Part shown: positions 1 to 8,127 of the stretch, one piece after another | How the letters are laid out: each line of letters opens with the position of its first letter | How positions within the stretch are numbered: position 1 is the stretch's first letter | DNA from: Tropicimonas sp. IMCC6043 | Lineage (GTDB): Bacteria > Pseudomonadota > Alphaproteobacteria > Rhodobacterales > Rhodobacteraceae | Assembly (NCBI RefSeq): GCF_004146235.1 | Contig: NZ_SELO01000038.1 | Coordinates: 1 to 37,141 of the forward strand | Direction: 5' to 3' | Length of the DNA: 37,141 nucleotides | Notes under the pieces: generated by a model | What the model was told of the DNA's origin: nothing | Databases searched by the model: none | Seen by the model: the letters and a program-made list of their open reading frames with translations, nothing else | Program-made: the position numbers and the translations under genes

Positions 1-111
1 GCCGCTCGAACCTACGAACCGCTTTGGCAGGTCGTCGGACACGTCTGCAACCTCTTCACTGAAGAAGAATGCTACAACTTCTTCAAGGCCGCAGGCTATG
101 AAACCGAATAG
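1..111 (+). CDS. IS630-type transposase, C-terminal 36 residues (partial)
   Basis: An open frame enters from the left edge and stops at TAG 109-111. Its end reads VGHVCNLFTEEECYNFF followed by KAAGYETE. The aromatic/Cys pattern ending in a short 'F-x-A-A-G-Y' tail is what I know from the C-termini of one IS630 (Tc1/mariner-like DDE) transposase subgroup. The DDE residues lie outside the window, so activity cannot be judged. The next 200 bases (112-311) hold no gene I can support and probably contain the end of the insertion sequence. The fragment runs in toward the GntR gene, and only its 3' end is visible. Confidence 0.7.
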   Translation, partial: AARTYEPLWQVVGHVCNLFTEEECYNFFKAAGYETE

Positions 112-311
112 ATTGGGAACGCTCTAGGACGCTCGCAGGGGGCCTATCCCGCAGCTGCCGTGGTCGGCTTTCTCACCGCCTTCCCGCGTCCAGAGCCGAC
201 TTCAAGAAGAACCGCGCTGCCGATCCCGCTGAGTGGCGTCAACTCAGTGCGGCACAGGGGACAAGCTCACTGACCATTCGAAGAGTTCGAATTGGTCTGC
301 CACGTCTACTC

Positions 312-992
312 TCACAATTTGGCAAAGACTTCGTCCAGACTCGGGCGTGGCTGGTTCCCGGGCTCAAGGTCAAGACTGGCGGCGATCCCATCGATATGCG
401 TCTTAATCGCCATGTCCAGCTGCTCCGGGTCTGAACTCAGCAATGCGCTGACGATCTGTGCATGTTCCTCGTGCGAGCAATTGCTCTGATCGGGTTTTTC
501 GTAGAGCTGCAGGATCAGGGACTCGCGCGCGATCAGGTCGGTCAGATAGCGGCTGAGAACAGAGTTATCCGAGAGACGAGCCAGAAGCAGGTGAAACTCA
601 CCTGACAAGGCAATCATGCGTTGCCGGTCTCGGGCGGCCTCCGCTGCCCTTTCTTTGTCGATATGCGACCTCAAGATGCGGGCCGACGCCGGAGTGATCC
701 GTTTGGCGGCCTCGCGTGCGATCGCCCGTTCGATACAATGACGCGCGATGAACAGGTCGGCGGCGTCCTTCACGGTTGGTTGGGCCACCGAGGCGCCCCG
801 ATTGGGTTGATGATCGACCAGTCCATCGAAGGCCAACCTTGCGAGAACCTTGCGGATGGTGCCACGCGTGGTCTCGAAGATGCGGCAAAGCTCGACCTCG
901 CGCAGACGTTGACCGGGCAAGAGGTGGCGATCGCCAATGGCGGCTCGGATGCGTTCATAGACTTCGGTTTCTGCCGCACTCAGGCGTGCCAT
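312..992 (-). CDS. GntR family (FCD/FadR-type) transcriptional regulator
   Basis: A 226-residue regulator with an N-terminal winged helix (VYERIRAAIGDRHLLPGQRL, then the recognition helix TRGTIRKVLARLAFDGLV). An all-helical FCD effector domain follows, with the expected FHLLLARLSDN stretch and a late HIDGI helix. FCD domains usually bind a metal and a small carboxylate. I chose the ATG at 992 because it has GGAG eight bases upstream and puts a typical spacer before the winged helix. A longer in-frame start at 1049 adds residues with no family similarity. The gene diverges from the TRAP operon at 1280, and the intergenic region carries GntR-like palindromes. It is therefore the likely repressor of that operon, responding to its substrate or an intermediate. 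Confidence 0.9.
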   Translation of the reverse strand: MARLSAAETEVYERIRAAIGDRHLLPGQRLREVELCRIFETTRGTIRKVLARLAFDGLVDHQPNRGASVAQPTVKDAADLFIARHCIERAIAREAAKRITPASARILRSHIDKERAAEAARDRQRMIALSGEFHLLLARLSDNSVLSRYLTDLIARESLILQLYEKPDQSNCSHEEHAQIVSALLSSDPEQLDMAIKTHIDGIAASLDLEPGNQPRPSLDEVFAKL

Positions 993-1154
993 TGCATCGA
1001 CTCCGGGTGGAATTGCGCAAATCCTAGGCAGAGAGAGGCGGCAAGGCAATCCTCCGGCTCTATACGGAAATGGGGTGCGGAGCCGGATTATTTGATTGTT
1101 TTATTGAAGAAAGTTCTGGGTTCGCAAAGATCATTGGCAACATGGCGTGAATAA

Positions 1155-1186
1155 TGTGCACAAAATAAATTTGAATTGTTAACAAT
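1155..1186. promoter_or_regulatory. Two GntR-type operator candidates
   Basis: The perfect 12-bp palindrome ATTGTTAACAAT lies at 1175-1186, and the 8-bp palindrome TGTGCACA at 1155-1162. Both fit the TTGT-N2-ACAA logic of FadR/FCD regulators. Their centres are 22 bp apart, about two helical turns. They sit between the divergent GntR gene and the TRAP operon, so autoregulation plus operon control is the simple reading. Binding by this protein is inferred. Confidence 0.55.
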
Positions 1187-1279
1187 CCTGTGCCCTCAAT
1201 CTTTGAGAGCGCTCCCGGGTAACGTCTATGGATCAGCGGGCGTGCAAGGCTTTCAACGCTGCTCAAGGAGTATTCAAGC

Positions 1280-2323
1280 ATGCCGCTATCCGCCCGCACA
1301 TACACTCTCGCCCTCGTCGCCGGATTCATGACAACGGCAACCGCCGAGGCACAGTCCTTGCGCTGGTTGACGCAATCGCAGGAGAGCGCGGCCCAGTATC
1401 CCGCAGAAATCTCGGCCATCGAAGCTGCCGGAGCTGCTGGCTTCGAAGTATCGCGGAACGAGTTCCAGGTGCTGGGCGTGAATCTTGCCGACGCGCTGCG
1501 TCTGGTGGGGTCCGGGGCATTTGACCTCGCAACCGTGCAGGTGGGGAGCGCGGCCAAAGACGACCCCTTCCTTGAAGGGATCGACCTCATCGGTGTCTCG
1601 ACCGACATGAACGATCTGAAGGAGGCCGTGGACGCCTATCGCGAGGCGTTCAACGCACGCCTTGGCGAGAAGTTTGGCACCAAGGCAATGGCAATCTGGC
1701 CGTTTGGCCCCCAGGTCTTCCTCTGCAATGCCGAGATGTCGTCGCTCGCCGACCTGGACGGTCTAAAGGTGCGCTCCTTCACCGCCTCAATGTCGACTCT
1801 TCTCGAGGAACTCGGCGCGACCCCGGTGACGCTGTCCTTCCCCGAGGTTTACCCTGCGCTTCAACGGGGCGTTGCGTCCTGTGGCGTGACCTCGCCGACC
1901 TCGTCGAATACGGGCAAATGGCCGGAAGTGACGACGCATCTCTATCCCCTTTCCGTGTCCGGGTCGGTACAGGCGCACATGGTAAACCTCGAATGGCTGA
2001 ACGGTCTCGACGACGAAAAACGGACAGCGTTCGAAGCCGTGATGGCCGATCTGGAGGCGGCGCTCTGGGATCTGGCGATTGCGACGAACGGCACCGCGCA
2101 GTCCTGTTCCACGGGCGGAGAATGCCCGGACGGCATCTATACCTCGTACGATATGACCCTTGTCGAGGTGTCGGACGAAGACAAGGCGAGAGTAGGGGAA
2201 ATCTCGGTCTCCAAAATCCTCCCCGAATGGGGCGCCCGCTGCGAGGCTTCCTATGAGGGATGCGTGGCCCTGTGGAACGAGACCGTCGGCGCCGCTCGCG
2301 GCCTGTCCATCTCGGTCGAGTGA
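1280..2323 (+). CDS. dctP: TRAP transporter substrate-binding protein (DctP family)
   Basis: Periplasmic solute receptor of a tripartite ATP-independent transporter, 347 residues. It starts at the ATG at 1280, preceded by AAGGAG with good spacing. Residues 1-24 form a signal peptide with probable cleavage after TAEA. The family signature is present around residue 165 (GLKVRSF), where the conserved arginine (R165) normally pairs with a substrate carboxylate. The helix ELGATPVTLSFPEVYPALQ follows. The protein has six cysteines (149, 201, 276, 282, 321, 328), unusually many for a DctP. Two close pairs near the C-terminus suggest disulfides. It is first gene of an operon with both membrane subunits and several ring-hydrolysing enzymes, so a carboxylated N-heterocycle or ureide is a plausible ligand. 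The substrate cannot be read from sequence. Confidence 0.9.
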   Translation: MPLSARTYTLALVAGFMTTATAEAQSLRWLTQSQESAAQYPAEISAIEAAGAAGFEVSRNEFQVLGVNLADALRLVGSGAFDLATVQVGSAAKDDPFLEGIDLIGVSTDMNDLKEAVDAYREAFNARLGEKFGTKAMAIWPFGPQVFLCNAEMSSLADLDGLKVRSFTASMSTLLEELGATPVTLSFPEVYPALQRGVASCGVTSPTSSNTGKWPEVTTHLYPLSVSGSVQAHMVNLEWLNGLDDEKRTAFEAVMADLEAALWDLAIATNGTAQSCSTGGECPDGIYTSYDMTLVEVSDEDKARVGEISVSKILPEWGARCEASYEGCVALWNETVGAARGLSISVE

Positions 2324-2330
2324 CCCGCAG

Positions 2331-2918
2331 ATGACAAAGCTCCTTGGGCTTGCCTGGGGATTGGCCTTCGCGCTCGCTCTCATTGCGGGCGCGGCGGTCG
2401 CAACTCTCGCGGTTTTGATCTTCATCGACATCATCGGGCGCGACATCTTTGGCATCTCGATCCAGGGCACAGATGAACTGGGCGGGTATGTCCTTGCCTT
2501 CGTTGGATCTCTCGGCCTGTCCTTGACCCTGTTGAAGCGTGGTCATCCAAGGATCGATATCTTCTTGCGGATGTTTCCGAAGAGGCTGCGCGCCGCGCTC
2601 AACGTCTTGGCACAGGCGACAATCGCTGCGCTGGGGGTGTTCATGACGTGGCACGCCTGGGGCGAATTGTCCGAGACGATCCGCCTTGGCGCTATTACGA
2701 ACACACCGCTCCAGACGCCGCTATGGGTGCCTCAGGCCGTGTGGGTGACAGGAACCGCGATCTTTGCGCTCGTCGCCTGCCTGACCACGGCGCACGGGCT
2801 TATTCTTCTGCGCACCAATCCTGACGCCGTTGAGGCGTTTTACGGACCTCCGACGGTCGACGAGGAAGTCGGCCATTACATCGACCAGTCCGAGGCAAGC
2901 GATCATGCTGGGAATTGA
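2331..2918 (+). CDS. dctQ: TRAP transporter small permease (DctQ family)
   Basis: Small membrane subunit of the TRAP system, 195 residues, with four hydrophobic segments (about residues 7-32, 48-65, 88-110, 130-150). The fold includes the typical D-I-x-G-R-D stretch after helix 1 and the motif GTDELGGYVLAFVGSLGL in helix 2. The start is ATG 2331, seven bases after the dctP stop. An upstream in-frame start would run back into dctP and is rejected. The C-terminus extends as a hydrophilic tail of about 30 residues that overlaps the start of dctM by 14 bases. DctQ proteins scaffold the large DctM subunit in the inner membrane and have no known catalytic role. Confidence 0.88.
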   Translation: MTKLLGLAWGLAFALALIAGAAVATLAVLIFIDIIGRDIFGISIQGTDELGGYVLAFVGSLGLSLTLLKRGHPRIDIFLRMFPKRLRAALNVLAQATIAALGVFMTWHAWGELSETIRLGAITNTPLQTPLWVPQAVWVTGTAIFALVACLTTAHGLILLRTNPDAVEAFYGPPTVDEEVGHYIDQSEASDHAGN

Positions 2919-4182
2919 AGGCGCCGCGATCGGCTTTGCCCTGCTTCTTTTTCTGTTGTTTATCGGTCAGCACATCGCGACTGCCCTCTTCACGGTCGCA
3001 CTGACCGGGGCGTGGCTGTTCTTTGGCGACGCCATGCTGCGGCCATTCGGAACGATGATGTGGGGCACGCTGAACAATTTCCTGCTGGTCGCCATCCCGC
3101 TTTTTGTCCTCATGGGCGAGATTCTCGTCCGCGGCGGCGTCACGGAGCGCATGTATCGTGCACTGGCCGACTGGACGAGGCCACTGCCCGGCGGCCTTCT
3201 GCACACAAATATCGCGGCCTCGACGGTTTTTGCCGCTATCTCCGGGTCATCGGTTGCCACCGCCGCGACCATCGGAACCGTCGCCTTTCCGACCTTCCGG
3301 CGTCAGAACTACGCCGAGTCATGGGTGGCAGGCAGCGTAGCCTCTGGTGCGACACTCGGTATCCTCATCCCGCCCTCGATCAACCTGATCATCTATGGCG
3401 CCATCACCAACACTTCGATCGGGGCGCTGTTCATCGCAGGAATCCTTCCAGGTATCCTTCTGGCAACGGCCTTCATGGCGGTGATTATTGTTGCTAGCTT
3501 GCTGAATCCGGCTGTCGCTGGGCGACCCGAGCGAATGGCCGCGTGGCCCGAGCGTCGGAAGCGGCTGGGCGACCTGCTGCCGCCTGTGGCGATCTTCGTT
3601 CTCGTGATGGGCTCGATCTACCTCGGCTTTGCCACGCCGACCGAAGCTGCGGGCGTCGGCGTCGTCGGCGCCCTGGTCCTAACGACCTGCTATCGGTCCC
3701 TTAAATGGTCCATGTTGCGCGAGGCCATGGTGTCGACCGTGACCACCACCGCCATGACGCTGCTGATCCTTGTGGCGGCGTTCTATCTGAACTTCATCCT
3801 CGGCGTTCTGGGCGTGCCCGCGCAGGTGTCTTCGTTCGTTTCTGAACTGGAGGTTGGTCCGGTCGCCATGCTCATGCTTCTGGTGGCTCTCTACCTGATC
3901 CTCGGCTGCTTTCTCGACGCACTGGCGATGATGATCGCGACAATCCCCATCGTTCTGCCGGTTGTGACACATCTGGGTTATGACAGCGTGTGGTTCGGAA
4001 TCTTTCTGGTGATGATGTGTGAGCTTGCGCTGATCACGCCCCCCGTGGGCATGAACCTCTATGTCACGCAAAGCGTTCGTGGACGGGGGCAGGTTGGCAC
4101 AGTCATAATTGGCGTGCTTCCGTTCCTTGCCTGCATTCTTGGGGTCGTCGCGCTAATCGCGATCTTCCCGGGTTTGCTGTAA
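2905..4182 (+). CDS. dctM: TRAP transporter large permease (DctM family)
   Basis: Sodium-coupled transport subunit of 425 residues with about twelve hydrophobic segments. Family landmarks are visible: IPLFVLMGEILVRGG near residue 65, the repeat-one signature ISGSSVATAATIGTV, GILIPPSINLIIYG, FATPTEAAGVGVVGAL, and the late ITPPVGMNLYV. The start at ATG 2905 overlaps the end of dctQ. A longer start at 2830 would read a second frame through dctQ. The stop is joined to the next gene as TAATG (one-base overlap at 4182), so transport and the first racemase-fold enzyme are translationally coupled. Confidence 0.92.
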   Translation: MLGIEGAAIGFALLLFLLFIGQHIATALFTVALTGAWLFFGDAMLRPFGTMMWGTLNNFLLVAIPLFVLMGEILVRGGVTERMYRALADWTRPLPGGLLHTNIAASTVFAAISGSSVATAATIGTVAFPTFRRQNYAESWVAGSVASGATLGILIPPSINLIIYGAITNTSIGALFIAGILPGILLATAFMAVIIVASLLNPAVAGRPERMAAWPERRKRLGDLLPPVAIFVLVMGSIYLGFATPTEAAGVGVVGALVLTTCYRSLKWSMLREAMVSTVTTTAMTLLILVAAFYLNFILGVLGVPAQVSSFVSELEVGPVAMLMLLVALYLILGCFLDALAMMIATIPIVLPVVTHLGYDSVWFGIFLVMMCELALITPPVGMNLYVTQSVRGRGQVGTVIIGVLPFLACILGVVALIAIFPGLL

Positions 4183-4904
4183 TGCATATCCTGATAATCA
4201 ACCCGAATACGTCCGAACAGGTAACACAAGCCTTCGTGGTCGAAGCTCGCCGCGTGGCGCCGGAGGCGGTGCACATCTCGGGCGTGACGGGCGCATTCGG
4301 CGCGCGCATAGTTACGACCGAGGCCGAGAACCTTGTCGCCGCCCATGCCGCACTGGAACTTGCGGCAGAGCATTACGCGGATTTCGACGGTGTGATCCTA
4401 GCAATTTCCTTCGACACCGGCCTTCGTGCGCTGTCGGAATTGTTGCCGGTGCCGGTGGTCGGCATTACCGAGGCAGCCCTGGCAAAGGCAGGACTCGGCC
4501 AGGTCGGCGCGGTGATCTTCGGGGCCTCCAGCCTGCCGCTGTATCAACGCCTGTTGGCTGGCTACGGGCGCAAACCGGTCGCCTGGGAGGTGATCGACTT
4601 TTCCTCTCCCGCCGAATACCTGAACTCGGCTGCCCGCGATGACGTCGTCCTGTCCGCTATTGGAAGGCTCGCGGACGCTGGGGCGACGTCCGCTGTGATC
4701 CTTGGAGCCGCAATCGTCGGTATGGCCGATCGGCTTGCTCCACGCGCTGCGATCCCGGTCAGCGATGGGGCTGCGGCGGTGGATCTGTGCTGCGCACGGA
4801 TCGCCGAGTGTGCTCCCCTTCCTCCAAGACCTGTCCCGATCGCAGAATGCTTTGGATTGTCGCCGGCCCTCGCCGCCTTGATTTCTGACGGACCCAAGAG
4901 ATGA
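4182..4904 (+). CDS. Asp/Glu/hydantoin racemase-fold protein 1 (no catalytic cysteines)
   Basis: A 240-residue member of the Asp/Glu/hydantoin racemase superfamily, recognised by the N-terminal MHILIINPNTSE and the VPVVGITEAAL stretch near residue 90. Classical hydantoin and allantoin racemases use two cysteines, one after the third strand (about residue 76 in hydantoin racemase) and one in an L-G-C-A-G-M-A motif. Here the first site reads LAISFDTGL with Ile75 in the cysteine position. The second reads LGAAIVGMAD with no cysteine. Two-base racemisation is therefore unlikely. The protein may be an isomerase, decarboxylase or hydrolase of related chemistry, or non-catalytic. The remaining cysteines sit only near the C-terminus (DLCCARIAEC). 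The gene overlaps dctM by one base and the amidohydrolase by four. Confidence 0.82.
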   Translation: MHILIINPNTSEQVTQAFVVEARRVAPEAVHISGVTGAFGARIVTTEAENLVAAHAALELAAEHYADFDGVILAISFDTGLRALSELLPVPVVGITEAALAKAGLGQVGAVIFGASSLPLYQRLLAGYGRKPVAWEVIDFSSPAEYLNSAARDDVVLSAIGRLADAGATSAVILGAAIVGMADRLAPRAAIPVSDGAAAVDLCCARIAECAPLPPRPVPIAECFGLSPALAALISDGPKR

Positions 4905-6412
4905 CCTCTACGTTGTTCCGAAACGTCCATCTGCTGGATCTCGCTTCCGAAGACGGCATGACGTCGGCAACCGACCTTCTGGTCGCGGATGGGTGTATTG
5001 CCAAGACCGGTATTGCCTTGACCGTACCCGACGGCGCTCGGGTGATCGACGGGAAGGGCGATCTGCTGATGCCGGGCCTGATCAACGCGCATTTTCACTC
5101 TTCGGTGAACCACATGAAGGGGCGGCTACCCTGCCTGCCGCTGGAGCTTTTCATGCTCTATGAAAGCCCTGCGCTCGAAACGCTGCGCCCGACGCCGAGG
5201 CAGGCGTATCTGCGCACCATGCTCGGCTGCATTGAGATGCTCCGGAACGGGACGACGGCTGTTATGGACGATTGTTTCTTCGTGCCGGAACCCGCGCCAG
5301 AGATCATCGACGCGGTGGCGCAGGCCTATGCCGACAGCGGGATCCGGGCGACGCTTGCCCTGGATGAACCCGAACTGTCCGAGATCGAGAAACTGCCTTT
5401 CCTTGACGAGTTGGCGCCCGCGGATTTGCGCGATGGCTTGGCACGGAGACCGAAACTGGCGGCCCCCGATCTCCTGTCGCTCTACGATCACCTGATCGGG
5501 CGCTGGCACGGCGCCGAAGGCGGGCGGATTGGCGCGGCGGTCTCGTGCTCGGCGCCGCAGAGAGTCACGCCGGACTACTTCGCGGCGCTTGATGCATTGA
5601 GCCGCGATCACGATCTGCCGGTCTTCGCGCACATGCTGGAAACGAAATTGCAGCGCGTCCTGGGACACGAGAATTTCGGCGGGCGGTCGCTGGTGCGATA
5701 CACGCATGACTTGGGCCTTCTGTCAGAGCGGATGCAGGTCATTCATGCGATCTGGGTGGACGGCGACGATCTGGACCTGATCGCCGAAACCGGGGCGAAT
5801 GTGGCGCACAACCCGATCAGCAACCTGCGGCTTGGATCCGGAATCATGCCGCTGCGGGAGATGCTGGATCGGCATATCCCGGTCGCATTGGGCGTTGACG
5901 AAGCCATCGCCGATGATGCGGTAAACATGTGGTCCGTGATGAAGACCGCAGGGATGATTCACAGCCTTTCTGGGGACGATCCCGATCTCTGGCCCTCGGC
6001 ACGCGAAATCCTGTACGCCGCGACAAGAGGCGGGTCGCATGCGATGCGCAGGCCCGGCCTTGGAACGTTGCAGCCGGGCGCGCCCGCAGATCTGACCCTT
6101 GTGGACCTGTCGTCGCTGGCCTTCCTGCCACTCAATGATCTTGTGCGGCAACTGGTCCATGTCGAAAACGGCAGTTCCGTGCGGCTGACCATGGTAGCGG
6201 GCCGCGTTGTGGCTGAGGCCGGACGGGTTACAACGGTGGATGAAGCGGCTTTGCTCGACGAGGCGCGCGAGGTCTTCGCAGAGATCGCCCCCAGCTTGCG
6301 CCGCGCCGCGAGCGAAGTCGCGGATTTGCTGCCGGTCTACCGCGCCATGCATGACCGTGCCGCCGCGCGCGACGTTGGAATTACACGCAAGCTCAAGAGA
6401 GGACTGGGATGA
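4901..6412 (+). CDS. TRZ/ATZ-type amidohydrolase (cyclic amidine deaminase/hydrolase)
   Basis: A 503-residue cytosolic metallohydrolase of the amidohydrolase superfamily, closest in layout to the TRZ/ATZ, cytosine/guanine deaminase and N-ethylammeline chlorohydrolase group. Visible metal and catalytic positions are H64 and H66 (NAHFHS), H244 with E247 (FAHMLETK), H282 (VIHAIW) and D333 (LGVDEA). The segment AHNPISNLRLGSGIMPLREM is diagnostic of this group. The late GTLQPGAPADLTLVDL belongs to the composite beta domain. These enzymes remove an amino or halide group from a ring carbon. The real substrate is unknown. The start forms an ATGA overlap with the previous gene, and the stop forms another ATGA with the next, so it is embedded in a coupled operon. 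The length, about 50 residues above usual, comes from an insertion around residues 155-205. Confidence 0.86.
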   Translation: MTSTLFRNVHLLDLASEDGMTSATDLLVADGCIAKTGIALTVPDGARVIDGKGDLLMPGLINAHFHSSVNHMKGRLPCLPLELFMLYESPALETLRPTPRQAYLRTMLGCIEMLRNGTTAVMDDCFFVPEPAPEIIDAVAQAYADSGIRATLALDEPELSEIEKLPFLDELAPADLRDGLARRPKLAAPDLLSLYDHLIGRWHGAEGGRIGAAVSCSAPQRVTPDYFAALDALSRDHDLPVFAHMLETKLQRVLGHENFGGRSLVRYTHDLGLLSERMQVIHAIWVDGDDLDLIAETGANVAHNPISNLRLGSGIMPLREMLDRHIPVALGVDEAIADDAVNMWSVMKTAGMIHSLSGDDPDLWPSAREILYAATRGGSHAMRRPGLGTLQPGAPADLTLVDLSSLAFLPLNDLVRQLVHVENGSSVRLTMVAGRVVAEAGRVTTVDEAALLDEAREVFAEIAPSLRRAASEVADLLPVYRAMHDRAAARDVGITRKLKRGLG

Positions 6413-7275
6413 CATTGCCGTGGGGCCACTCGGCTCTTCCGACCCGTCCGAAGGGGGTATGGCCCAACGGCGCGCGTGTCGCGCTATGGGTCGCCGTCGG
6501 GGTTGAAAGCTACAGGCCGGACGACGGCATGACCGAGGATATTCTGCCGCGCGGTGCACCTCCGGATCTGGTGAACGCGGCATGGCGCGACTACGGCAAC
6601 CGGGTTGGGGCCTTCAGGCTGTTCGACCGACTGGCGGGAATCGGGATCCGGCCTGCCGTTCTGCTGAACACCAACCTTTATGAAGAGGCGCCGGAGGTTC
6701 TGACAGCCGCACGCGCCGCCGGGTCCGAGATCGTGGCGCATGGTCGGACGAACTCCGACAGCCTGCCTGCGATTGGCAGTGGGGCCGAGGCGGATTACGT
6801 CGCCGAGGTGCGCACCCGGATCGAGGCCGAGGAGGGGGCACCGCCTGGCGGCTGGTCCTCTCCCTGGCTCGCGCATACTCCAAGTTCGCTGGCCAGCCTT
6901 GCAGGTGCTGGCTATAGATATCTGCTGGACCTGCGTCTGGATGACCAACCGGTCTGGCTTCGCACTGGTACTGGCCGAATGCTGGCCATTCCGTATGCTG
7001 CTGAGTTGAACGACAGCACCTCGATGATCGGACGGCAGATGAATGCCCGAAGCTTTGCGGCGATGATACGGGACGAGGCCGCCGAATTGCTGGGGGCAAG
7101 TCATCCGGTCGTGATGAGCGTCGTACTGCACAGCTTTATCTCGGGCCAGCCCTGGCGCATGCGCCCCGTGGCCGAAGCGCTGGCCGAGGTGGCTGCCATG
7201 GACGGTGTCTGGTGCGCCACGCCGGCGGAGATTTTCGATGCCGTTCTGGCGAAACCGACGCTTGCCGTGGGGTGA
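6409..7275 (+). CDS. PuuE-type polysaccharide-deacetylase-fold hydrolase (allantoinase-like)
   Basis: A 288-residue member of the polysaccharide deacetylase fold in the PuuE branch, whose known members include metal-independent allantoinases. PuuE landmarks are present: DYGNRVGAFRLFD near residue 60, HGRTNSD near residue 111, WSSPWLAHTPSSLASLAGAG, the LDDQPVW stretch, IPYAAELND, and LHSFISGQPWRM near residue 240. It opens an internal amide of a five-membered ureide ring in known relatives. Whether allantoin is the substrate here is open, because the usual purine-pathway partners are absent. It overlaps the amidohydrolase by four bases (ATGA), and the next gene starts three bases after its stop. 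Confidence 0.84.
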   Translation: MTLPWGHSALPTRPKGVWPNGARVALWVAVGVESYRPDDGMTEDILPRGAPPDLVNAAWRDYGNRVGAFRLFDRLAGIGIRPAVLLNTNLYEEAPEVLTAARAAGSEIVAHGRTNSDSLPAIGSGAEADYVAEVRTRIEAEEGAPPGGWSSPWLAHTPSSLASLAGAGYRYLLDLRLDDQPVWLRTGTGRMLAIPYAAELNDSTSMIGRQMNARSFAAMIRDEAAELLGASHPVVMSVVLHSFISGQPWRMRPVAEALAEVAAMDGVWCATPAEIFDAVLAKPTLAVG

Positions 7276-7278
7276 AAC

Positions 7279-8025
7279 ATGAGACTCCTGTTTGCCAATC
7301 CCAACACCTCGAAAGCCATGGCAGAGATCATGGTGTCGGAAGCGCGAAGGATCGCGGCGCCGGGAACGCAGATCGATGTCTGTTCGGCGGCCTTTGGATC
7401 GGCTTACATCTCGACCCGGGGCGAGGCGGCAGTCGCCGGGCACGCGCTCTTGTCGACCATCGCGGAACATCTCGACGGCCATGATGCGGTAATCGTCGGG
7501 GCGTTCATCGTGCCCGCCGTCACCGCTGCAGCGAAAGAGATGTGCCCAGTGCCCCTGATCGCGACGGGCGAGGCGGGGCTGGCGGCGGCATCGCTTGTGG
7601 GCCAAGCCATTTCGGTCCTGTCCATAGGTGCGCCGTCTCGCCGTATGACCGAAGAGACCGTCGCCGCGACCGGACTGGCTGACCGCGTCGTCTCGATCCG
7701 TGATCTTGGCCTGACAGGGACCGAACTCACCGACGATCAGGCGCGCGCCGACACCATGGCAATCGACCTGGCGCAAGCGATGGTCGCCGACGACAGGGCC
7801 GACGTGATCGTGCTGGGGGCGGGGTCGATGGAAGGCATGGCGCGGCGCATCCAGCCCCATTTGCCGGTGCCTGTGGTCTCGCCGGTCGGCGCGGCGGTCT
7901 GCATGGCAGAGATGATTCACCGCCTCCGCCTGCCAAAGCCGGGCGCAGGCAGCTATGTCCGCCCGTCGCGTATCGATATGACCGGGCTGGACCCCGCGCT
8001 GACCCGGATGTTTCGCGGCGACTAG
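7279..8025 (+). CDS. Asp/Glu/hydantoin racemase-fold protein 2 (no catalytic cysteines)
   Basis: A 248-residue paralogue of the genes at 4182 and 8125, with the same opening (MRLLFANPNTSKAM). The first active-site loop reads VIVGAFIVPAV with Ala75 in the cysteine position. The second reads VLGAGSMEGMARR, again without cysteine. Cys35 and Cys89 are elsewhere in the fold. Like its relatives it should be a small cytosolic enzyme with pseudo-twofold alpha/beta domains, but not a classical two-cysteine racemase. It is the last gene of the first operon, three bases behind the PuuE-like gene, and faces the third paralogue across about 100 bases. The C-terminus (SYVRPSRIDMTGLDPALTRM) resembles that of the paralogue at 8125, suggesting these two belong to one subgroup. 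Confidence 0.82.
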   Translation: MRLLFANPNTSKAMAEIMVSEARRIAAPGTQIDVCSAAFGSAYISTRGEAAVAGHALLSTIAEHLDGHDAVIVGAFIVPAVTAAAKEMCPVPLIATGEAGLAAASLVGQAISVLSIGAPSRRMTEETVAATGLADRVVSIRDLGLTGTELTDDQARADTMAIDLAQAMVADDRADVIVLGAGSMEGMARRIQPHLPVPVVSPVGAAVCMAEMIHRLRLPKPGAGSYVRPSRIDMTGLDPALTRMFRGD

Positions 8026-8031
8026 AGCGTT

Positions 8032-8127
8032 TCGATTTATCGTTGAAGCATCACGTATCGGCAATCGCGTTCGAGGCGAAGCCGAGAGGCAGCGACTGAC
8101 GATTCAATGTTAAATCGATATGCTTCA
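8032..8127. repeat. Intergenic imperfect inverted repeat between convergent operons
   Basis: The left arm TCGATTTATCGTTGAA (8032-8047) is matched in inverse by 8103-8118, with 14 of 16 positions identical. A second inverse pair, TGAAGCAT (8044-8051) with ATGCTTCA (8120-8127), partly overlaps it. The element fills the gap between two convergent genes and could act as a bidirectional terminator or transcript-end hairpin. It resembles the dispersed intergenic palindromes I associate with Rhodobacteraceae genomes, but copy number cannot be seen here. Confidence 0.5.
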
